Shown here piece after piece: positions 55,246-64,000 of a stretch of 64,000 bases of DNA; the first letter of the stretch is position 1, and every line of letters begins with the position of its first letter. The notes under the pieces are model-generated. The model was not told the origin of the DNA, ran no database searches, and saw nothing but the letters and a program-made list of their open reading frames with translations. The DNA is taken from contig JAJKFH010000374.1 in NCBI GenBank assembly GCA_023333565.1, forward strand, positions 2,542,001 to 2,606,000, given 5' to 3'. The translations under genes were made by a program, and so were the position numbers. This DNA comes from Puffinus mauretanicus (Eukaryota; Chordata; Aves; Procellariiformes; Procellariidae).

Positions 55246-56746
55246 ACATCTGGCTGAAAATGAAGCATATTGGCAAAGTGTTTCATTGCCCTGTGGAATT
55301 GATCGCTTGCCAGCAAACAACAACCTGCTATCAGTTGAGGGACTTGCACCTATAGTTTCAGTGTAAGAGGTCAGTGCCATAGATTTGAGGGCATCCCGTT
55401 CAAATCCAGAAGGGTTTGAGTACGGACCCAAACATCACCCTTAGAAATTTACACAGTAACAGGCTGACTGAAACCCTGCGTGAAATAGTTGCATGGCTTC
55501 AGTGCTCACAGGACGTATGCTTGATATGGGACAACCCATAGTGGTAGCTGTACAGGTGCATCAACAGGAATTTTTTCTGTCCAAATATACTTAGCCTTAA
55601 GGGCATGGTAACATACTGAAATACATGCTAGATGATGCAGCCAAGGTGTTTTATTCACCTAGACAGAAATCTGTTGATTCTAGGGAAGAAGAGCAGGTTT
55701 TATCAGACTTTTCACCTCTCTGACATGTATTTCAGATTTCGAGCCTTAAACAAGCCCATTCTACTGCTTCCTGCTCTCCAGGAATCTAAGGCTTTTTTAC
55801 TAGGACAGGATTATTAAGTCCAGGGTTTCATGGAATTGTAGGTAAGAGGTAGCAATACTGGTGCCGGCCCAATACTTCATGTGCTGGTTGGGTATGAAAC
55901 GGGTGGACACTTTCTGACCATGCCAGTTATGGTCCCTGCATAGTCACTTCTCATTATGTCCTCAGGCTGCACTTCTCGAGATATTTAATGTTGTTCTTAA
56001 AGCCACAGCCCCTTAAGTCATGTGATTTTTTACTTTCATATGACTCACAAAAATAGAAGTTTCTAGGCCCTAGTTTGCAGAGAGAAATCTAGGGATTAAA
56101 TTTCCTCAATGGTTCAGGTAACAGCAGATTTAAGGGGGGAAGAAACAGGCACAAAGCAAATCTGAGGGTTCTTGGTTTTTAACCCATGTCATTAGTTTTA
56201 GCAGGCAGAAATTGATTGTGCTGTAGGATAGGCTGTTAATTTGAGCTTTCCTTTTGAAAGGCAAGAGGCCAAAGAGGCAAATGAGGAGGCCATCAGCAAG
56301 TGTCTTTAAAATTACATTCCAGTAGAGAAATGGAAAACAGTAGTGGGAGAAAGGGAGAAAGTACCATTTGTATACAGCACAGGAGAGAGAAGAGGAGAGT
56401 GAGGGATCAAAGACTTCATAGTGAGGGAAAGGATTTCAGTGAAGTTGAGAGAATAACAACATAAAAAAGAGGGCAAATTGTAGCATCATGAAAATGAGAT
56501 CATTTGGAGTTAACAGTCTGGCATTCCTGTGCTGTCGGTGAAGTTGTTGCAGCTCACTGTGTAAGCTACATCCTGTATCATTATGAATGTTTTATAAGGG
56601 TCAGTATTTTGTCCATTTGGACTGGCGCTCATAAATGGCACAAACTTCTGAATGGCAATTTCTAGTCACAGAACTGTAAATTGCCTGCAACATAATGTAA
56701 CACCAATAACTAAAACGTCTCCTTTACAATGTCATTAAAATGGGGA

Positions 56747-57117
56747 ATGGATTTTAATGCAAGTCTGGAGGGAAATAAGTGATGCTGTTTGAATGTGAAA
56801 TTTTAGGGGGGAACAATTTTGTGCTAGTCTAAGGTTATTGACTATGGCATTTAAAATGTGAAATTCCATGGAAAGCTATTCCAAAGAGAGTTGGTCTGTG
56901 GAGACCAACAGCACTATAATATGTGAGATATAACAGGAAAATAGTTTCAATGCAAGTCTGCAGGGAGAAGCAACAATGTCACTTTACACGGAAAAATTAT
57001 TTCAGTGCAAGTCCAGAGAGACCTGTAACAATACTGTTTGGGTGTGAGATTCTATGGGAAATGAATTTCAGTACCACTCTGTTAGGCTGAATAAGGTCAT
57101 TAGATTATGATGAGAAA
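56747..57117 (+). repeat. Degenerate tandem array, about six units of ~64 bp
   Basis: A recurring anchor TGCAAGTCTGGAGGG is followed each time by an ACAATACTGTTTGAATGTGA-like stretch, then ATTCTATGGGAAAATTATTTCA-like sequence. Anchor copies start near 56758, 56822, 56891, 56951, 57006 and 57071, so unit length varies between 55 and 69 bp. Units are diverged, with the fourth to fifth most alike. It may extend left to about 56650 (TTTACAATGTCATTAAAATGG resembles the middle of a unit). No coding frame runs through it. Confidence 0.65.
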
Positions 57118-60100
57118 ATTATTTGATGGAAAGAGGGCTCAAACAATAGCCACAGAACGGATCAACGTCAGTAAGCTTTCATTTGAGGCAGCAAAGATAC
57201 CCAACCTTTCCTGTTCCTTAAGCAGTGGAGGCTCAGCTTGGGCTCCCAAAGGAATGTAGCAGATTTTTAGCACTTGGTGATCTCACTGGGCCTCTGGGAT
57301 GGCTGAGGAGCCGGTAGAGACTGGACATTGCCTTCTTTTCCTCCTCTGGCCTGCCCGCTCCCCAGTCTCTGCCTCTGTGATGGGGAGTGCGTGGATCAAT
57401 TCAGAGAATTCACACCTACTGCTCTGAGGCAGCTACCGATCTGTTTTGCTCTGCAAAGCTCAGCACAAAACAGTCCAAACTGGGGGTACGGGAACAAGCA
57501 TCATGTCAGGGAAATTGTTTTCTCTTACTCACTTCCTCTAGGTACAGTTGTAGCAGGCCCAGTGGGGCATGCTTGATCCAGATTTGTTTCAACAGCTCAT
57601 GGTGTATTACACAAGTCTGTTACTCTCCCTGTGTCCAAACATAATCACAGTTTAAGGAAATTTGAGCTCAAGTCATCCTGGCTGTCTACAAACCTTGGGA
57701 TTTCAACTTATAAGGTAGTTGAAGTTTGCATTCAAATCTAAATTTCACAGTTCCAGCCAAACTATCTCAGCATAAGAGTGCACCAAAATAAGATTCCCAT
57801 TTTAAGAAGAGAGGGACAATTTCCAGGCAAGTGATTCACCTTGAGTCCTGTAAGCACAAATTCTTGGAAGATAGCATTAAGTAATGTCTTTAGCAGATGA
57901 GGTTATGGTGAGACACCCTGAACATTCTTATGCGTTTCCTATGTATCATGTATATAGAAATAGCTTTTATCTGCCAAGGTCATCAGCACCCAAGAAATAC
58001 CATAGATAGGTGGGAACAGGAGGTGTGAATGAGTGGACTGATTCAGTTATGTGTTTTGAGAATATGCTCTTAAAGCCACGTTTTATATAATTTATAAGCA
58101 ATACTTTCCATAATATGACTATAAGAAGCTGTTTGAAAATTTAGTGGTGCTTGTTATATTAATATGAATACAATAGCTACCAACAGGACAATAATCTAAA
58201 GCATTACTGATGTGCTAGTCAAAGTACAACCTTTTCTGAAAAGACAGCTCTGTGTGGTCCCACTGTATTCACCAAATCACGGTTGGTCTCTCTGAATGAA
58301 GCACTCTTCTTCATGGCAATCCATTTGTTCACGAGTTCTTTCCCCTGTCAGATCAGAGAGAGACCTAAACTACTTCTCATTTGTCATGAATTTCTGTATA
58401 AAATTAGCCATATTCTGGGCAAATGTAATGTCCCTCTTCTAAGTGTTCACAGCAAAAATAAAGAATTGTTGTGCAGAGAGTCCAGAAAGAGCTATTTGTC
58501 TGAAAGGAAGAAATCAACATCTCTGACACAAATTGTCCCTCACTGTGGGTCTGTGTCACAACCTGTGTCTCCCATTTCTCTTGTGGGTCAGGAAGATATG
58601 TGCTGCAAAGTATAAAGGCAGGTCCAACTTTGGAAGGATGTTCAGATGCAAAAATCAATTTGTGCCCATCCTAGTTCTCAATATATGTTGATGTGAAATT
58701 TAAGGAAGGCACTGCGCACTGGTTTGTGTTTTTTTCTGTAACGATCAGCAGAAGCAGTAAATCATATCAAGAAGCATGGAGTCATGGCAAATCACTCAGT
58801 TCTTTCTACTAATAAAAGCAGAGGCTTCGGTTCCTGTCTTACAGGATAGCTGATTGATTTACAATATAACAGCTTCTCTTTCAGGCTTCCCAGTATTTGT
58901 GTGCAAATAGATTTGGAATGGGAACTGATGAAACCTGAAGATAGGGACCAGATTGTGATCTTAATTGCTTCTGAGAATGGATCTTTTCAGATTTTCCAGA
59001 TTGTAAAGGCGGAAAAGCCAATTTATAAAATCTTGTAACAATTCAGTGGAATTTTTTATCGTTGTTTGAATTAATCATCTGCCTATCATTAATCTTGATC
59101 CTTGGAGAAAATGGACAGCCTGTGTCCCATTATCTTCCAGCAGAGCTCCCTGGGCTTTCAAACTTTCTCTTAAAAGGGCAGAGGAAATCTTATCTGTTGC
59201 ATTTCATCACAGCCATGTTGGCAAAGTATCTTGGGGATGTTCACAGCATGGTTGGAAGCAACATAAAAGCAGAACCCCCTATTATTATAGATGCCTTAGT
59301 TTTAGATGTATCCTCCCAAGATCTTGGAGCAGCAGCAGCTTATTCTTGCTTTGATCAGCTTTGAGCTGATTCTTGCTTCTTGTGTATGGGAAAGCAGCAG
59401 CAAATCTGCTTTCCCTGGGGATGTATTTGGTGGATACTGCATGTGAGAACCCTGGGAGATTTTCCTCCCATGTACTCTGAGCCACTGGGCCTCATTTACA
59501 CAAAGGGTCATTCTACACGGAGAAACTACACAGACTTAACAAAATTGTTTCCCAAATCCCTATTGTAGATTGGTACATCTCTGTTACATGGATGTACTTA
59601 CACTCATTTAGCTTAACTGAGTTACAGACCAACTACAGTCAGTAGAAGCTTGCTGAAGGAACAAAGCTTCATAAAAAAAAATTATCTCTGTATTTTTGTA
59701 CAACGGTTGGGACTGTAATTTAGAATCTCAGCCTGGCAAATATTCATCCCAAATCTCTTTGTATTTAATGGAGTCACTCTGAATTTGCATTCAAAGAAGG
59801 GCAGAAACAGAATTTAGTTCCTTTAGAATTCCTGATCCTCTGTTGCTTGATTTTGGAGTCTTTGGAATGCATTAATTTTAACCTTTTATCTTAAATTATT
59901 TATTGCTCTTTATTTTAATACCTAGTTAGCCAATCATGTTACAACACAGTATATTGGGAAACAGTTTATGCAACCTTCCATTACTACTGAGAAAAGAAAA
60001 TGAAGCATCAATTATGCTTGTTAGTCAATGAAGAGGGAACAGAAGTAAATCAACTTAGGCTGTAGCAAGGTAATTTAAACTAAACATTAGGTAAACCTTT

Positions 60101-62074
60101 ATGTAGAGTATTTTAGCTGTGGATCAAGATGCCTAGGGAAGTTGTGGAATCAGCATAACAAGAGATCAGAGATTGACTGGACACCTGCATTTCAAGGAGT
60201 ATTGGGGGATAAAGAAATCAGTTGTCCTGTGCATGATGAACTGCTTTGGAGGAGATGACAAGCTAATATTTCATTTCAGCTTAAATGACCTTACGTCCAT
60301 TCCTCTGTAAAATAAAATATCCTTGGGTTCAAAAAAGGGAATGAATGTATACAAGGGAAATCAGGTGAATAGCAGAAATTACCAGATCCTCTCAGTGCTG
60401 GAAATGTCCCATTTCTCTTTCCCCCAAAATACACACATCAGAGCAATGAGAGATCTACACTTTGATGTTAATTCACATCTATACAGTCTAGAGCACACAC
60501 ACAAATCCTGTAATCCTTTGTGCTTCTGAAGCACAGATTCCTTCTCATTTCCCAGCGGTAGAACAAAGAATCTTGATGGATGTCAGAGACCCATCAGAAT
60601 GGACCCTACAGATCAGACTTCTGCTGTTCACTGAATACCACATGCAGGCCATCACACTGAGAGCACATGCAACCATTTCTTTCCTTTAAAAAGCCAGCAT
60701 TATTTTATTATTTCAGAGTCTTACATAACTGCGTGGTGAAAATGAGAACACAGATCTGGGCCACAAAACATTCCAGCAATTCTCATTGCAAAAGAAACAT
60801 AAACTTCAGCATCCATCAAACAATTCTCCCTCCAAATGAATAGTGAACATACAAACCCACCATCTCAGCTTGAGTTCCTTTGCAAAAGAAAGCCCTCTGG
60901 AGTTATTAAAAATAATAATAAAGTAATCCAGGCTCCCAACAGACAGCATTTGAACATCATGTCAAGTTCCTATAAAGTAGCGCAGCAACACCTCCTTTTA
61001 CTAATTTCCCTAAATCCCTAGTGGCTTCTCACTGCCACAAATTAAGCTTACATTCCTTTCTATAAACCTAGCAAGAATTGCAGTCCCAGTGTCCCCTGTG
61101 CACAGCTCTTTGAGGTCGGATGCTTTGGGTTGTCTGGTTGTTACTCATGTCCCGCACTGTGGGGCCCAATATTTCCCCTGCCCCATCATTTTCCCTCCAC
61201 CCCCCAGCCTGTTACAAATGATTGTTCCTCTGCAGGGTGTCATGGAGAATGACTTTGTCGGGACAATGTAGGGTCAGTGACAGCATCAGGCGCGTGTTGA
61301 GTGATCTCATAGGGAGGGAGCAGTGTTCCACTGAAGGCAGCAGTCTTCTGCCTTTCATTTTAATTGGATCTTCACTCTGACAGCTTGGCAAAGCCCATCC
61401 TGAGATCTGTGCTGTGCCTAGTGCAGATGTGGCCATCTGTGTTCAGTTTCTCTGTGTGTCCGTAGTTCTTCCTTCTTCTAATCCCAGGTTTACCTTCCCT
61501 CTGTGTTCAGAACTCCCACTTTATTTTGGTGTTGCCCTCTTCTCTCCATATTCCTGATCAACTTCTTCCCATTCCTTCCTTCATTGAAAAGCACCACACT
61601 GCTTGGCTTGGCTCAGCTCACAGAAACCTACAACATCGCTGCTCAACGTGTCAAAGGCGAGTCCCGATGTGCTGCTGAACCAAATCCAGAGAAAGCAGAG
61701 AAGCGTGGCTAAAACGCAGGGATACCTGTCATTCCTCACCTCTGAGAGCCACCAAGTGCCAGATGGAGCAGGAGCTTAGTCCTGGGAGCAGGCGGGTTCT
61801 TAGGTGGCTTTTGGGGAGCACGAAGCGGCTTCTTAGTGGAAAGGTCTTTCCTGTGGGATGCTAGGGAGGACTAAAGGTCAGGTAGCCTTTCAGCTGTCCT
61901 AATTAAGGACCTCATGGTCTTTGATTAGGCTAACAGACACAGCCACAGTACTGTTTGTACTCTTTATTTCAGTGACAGTAAGAGAACAGTGGCAGCGTTG
62001 AGATTCACTAAGAGAGCAGCACGCTTTGAGGTTAGGTCTGGGAGCATCCATTTTTTTGTCAGCTTGGTGATAAC
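57118..62074. other. Intergenic region, part 4
   Basis: 5 kb without recognised genes. Open frames at 57328-57576, 58283-58615 and 59062-59364 were inspected; none shows a known family or matched splice borders. A diverged sauropsid-type repeat block is listed at 59765-59825. Confidence 0.55.
59765..59825 (+). repeat. Diverged sauropsid repeat-like block
   Basis: TAATGGAGTCACTCTGAATTT then AGAAACAGAATTTAGTTCC resembles the recurrent reptile sequence AATGGAGTTACACTGGATTT ... AGAGCAGAATTTGGCCC. Recognition from memory; family name uncertain. Confidence 0.3.
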
Positions 62075-62275
62075 GTGTAGTGGTTAGAGCCAGAGACCAG
62101 CAGTGTTTCCCTTTGGGTTCTGCTCCATTGTCTCTGCCAATGCAGAAGTGTTTCACCTTATTCTACTTCACTTTTTCTGCACTTGTCTTCATAAAAATAA
62201 AGATAAACAAATTTGTCCCCCCTTGTGAAGCACTGTCATGTCATTGGGTGAAAGACACAATATTAGCATAAAGTG
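62075..62275 (+). repeat. MIR-type SINE, nearly full length
   Basis: It starts with the tRNA-derived head (GTAGTGGTTAGAGCCAGAGA, then TGGGTTCTGCTCCATTGTCT), continues with the core (TTTCACCTTATTCTACTTCA, CACTTGTCTTCATAAAAATA, AAGATAA) and ends with the tail (CTTGTGAAGCACTGTCATGT, CATTGGGTGAAAGACACAAT, ATTAGCATAAAGT), which matches the reptile-type MIR end TTGTAAAGCGCTTTGAGATC, TGATGAAAAGCGCTATATAA. About 25 bp of the core appear deleted. It is the best preserved SINE in the window. Confidence 0.7.
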
Positions 62276-64000
62276 TTATGGTCATTTCTATGCATTCAGT
62301 GAGCACATTCAAGGGAAGTTTGTTTAAACTAGTGCCGCTTTGCCTGATTAAACAGTCAGCCACGAATGGAGCCACTCAGAGGTGGGTCTTTGGCCTGGTG
62401 CCACGGTCACCAAAGGTCAGAGCAAGGGCAAGCAGGGCTCCTCTTTCCCCATGCTAAGGTATCGTGTGGCAGTAAATACTCATCAAAAATTAGCATTCCA
62501 TTCACAGGCAGGTGACAAAGGTATGTAAGAAACCCAGCTTCCAGTACAGCGTGGTTTTCAAAAACCCTTGGTGACAGGAAAAATATTTAAAGTGGGAGGA
62601 AAAGAGATCAACAGAAAATTTTATAGACATTAGTACACTTAGAATTGACGTAGTTGTAGCTTAAACTGCAGGCACAGAAGAAGTTTGCTTGTGTTTTCAT
62701 ATGAAAGCAATCTGCAAGTGAGAGGGAGAATGTCCATACATTATTTCCCTTTCCTCATCTTCTCAACAGGTATGTTTTTTATCACTCTGTTTTTTTTTTT
62801 CCTAAGATCTTCTGGAACGTCTGGAGAGCATCAGGGGGTGAGCAGTTCTGGTGAACCATTGGTGAAATGGAGTCGTGGTGGAGACAGAGCTGTGCAGAGA
62901 AGTTGGGCCAAACCTTTCAGAAACTGTTAGGAAAGCAGATCGATATTTCTACTTTGCTGAGAGGACTGACCTGATGAGCGCTTTCTATGCTGTGTGCCTG
63001 CCAGTAATCCATGGAAGGACAATTTTGGAGAATATGCCCTGAGCCCAGGCTAGGTTAGAGAATGCACGGATGGCACCATCACGGTGCCAGCAGCTGTGAG
63101 TGCTTTGGTGGGGTGAAGTAATTCATGCCTTTCTCCCCAGCATGCAGCTAGAACTTGCAGTGGGGACTGTCACCAGGAGACGCTTCTAGATAAAGCCTGG
63201 CCCTTTCTCGCTGTTGGGTGGCAGCAATAAACCTTTGCCATGCCTCTGACCATCACTGCTTAGAGCCCACAGGCTCACTGTGCTCCCACAACACAAAGCT
63301 CTGCTTTGTCAGCAATAGCTGTCACTTCATCCTCCTGCTCTGAGCCTCTGGGGACTTAAATACAGTTAGTCTATCAGTGCATTAGCAGCGAAGGGAGTCT
63401 ATGTCTCCTCCTCCCACCCCCTCTAGCCCTCTTGACACAGGGCAGGACATACTTCATCCTAGAGCCCCAAAGCTGATTCGCTGTGTGAAGCGGCTCCAGT
63501 TAGATTTCTTTCTTGGACAGATTCCCTGGCTTGACTTAGGTGCCCAGAATGTGTGTCGTAGGCTCATCAGATCCCACCCAGGCAGTGATTTAATCTGACA
63601 GTTATACTTATTCATGGTGACATCCCGGGCAGCCAGCAGCAGCACAGAATGTTCAAGCAGCGCAGGGAGGAGGAGGTGCGACGGACGGATGCCACCACCG
63701 CACGCCAGAGCCCACCTGAACTCCGTGTCCCCAGCAAGTACCAATCCTTTGCCTGCTCTTCTCAGAAAGGAGGTGGGCTGCCTTTCCATTCAGTGTGTAC
63801 CAGTCCAGCTGCTCTCAGAAGGAGCTTGTTACAGACAGATAGACACTCAATAGGCTCCCTCAAGCAGGGTAAATTATGTGTTTGGAGAAAAAGAAAAAGG
63901 AAAAAAAAGGAGTGCAAAGCAGTCAGCATGATGGAGCTATCGCCTGGCTGCTCTTTTTGGGGATCACAGGTGTGCAATTAGCATGGAGAATTAGGACATT
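62276..64000. other. Intergenic region, part 5, somewhat GC-richer at the end
   Basis: No known gene recognised. From about 63600 the sequence becomes richer in GC and CpG (around GTGCGACGGACGG near 63676) with an open frame described as a finding. Nothing here matches SLC6A6, the gene expected next by human synteny, although a 5' non-coding exon of it could look like this. Confidence 0.5.

Larger units (their letters stand above)
47776..56746. other. Intergenic region, part 3
   Basis: 9 kb of AT-rich sequence without recognised genes. It holds a T16-A11 palindrome (51537-51563), a TTTTG microsatellite (53417-53444), a T14-like run near 48869, a MIR-like relic (54720-54830) and an L2/MIR tail-like block (55150-55245). 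Open frames such as 50008-50289 and 52231-52473 lack any support. Confidence 0.6.

Noticed and set aside
62075..62110. GTGTAGTGGTTAGAGC considered as a tRNA gene start
   Set aside because: It is the tRNA-derived head of a MIR-type SINE; there is no cloverleaf, anticodon arm or acceptor stem.
1..64000. Search for CRISPR arrays, operons, prophage or other prokaryotic systems
   Set aside because: The window is clearly vertebrate (introns, CpG island, CR1). No regularly spaced identical repeats or prokaryotic gene layout were seen.

Overview
The window looks like a chromosome segment from a sauropsid vertebrate, most probably a bird. Its coding sequence is broken by introns with GT-AG borders. 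The proteins match vertebrate housekeeping genes. One recognisable LINE, a CR1 3' end closing with the ATTCTATG-ATTCT type tail, is the typical avian interspersed repeat. A turtle or crocodile cannot be strictly excluded by eye.

Three genes fill the first 27 kb: TMEM43 (+, C-terminal seven coding exons, 1282-7211, 5' part outside the window), XPC (-, complete, 16 coding exons, 23481 down to 11412, predicted 1010 aa) and LSM3 (+, complete, 4 coding exons, 23624-26638, 102 aa). TMEM43 and XPC converge tail to tail across about 1.3 kb. XPC and LSM3 diverge from one CpG island, with 142 bp between their start codons. From memory this is the order and orientation of human 3p25. All exon joins were checked for phase; the XPC coding exons sum to 3033 nt and the LSM3 exons to 309 nt, both without frame breaks.

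The genes have separate jobs: an inner nuclear membrane/ER protein (TMEM43), the damage sensor of global-genome nucleotide excision repair (XPC), and a subunit of the LSm1-7/LSm2-8 rings for mRNA decay and U6 snRNP (LSM3). Their proximity is conserved synteny, not a shared pathway; only XPC and LSM3 are likely to share promoter DNA.

From about 26965 to the end (37 kb) no coding gene was recognised. This AT-rich stretch holds decayed MIR-like SINE relics (best copy 62075-62275), a degenerate ~64-bp tandem array (56747-57117), homopolymer and simple repeats, and two weak exon-like candidates (42261-42309 and around 63610-63770). In human the next gene on this side is SLC6A6; none of its coding sequence was seen here. 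I found no undescribed gene system. The most useful leads are the compact XPC/LSM3 promoter, the tandem array and the extended disordered regions of XPC.
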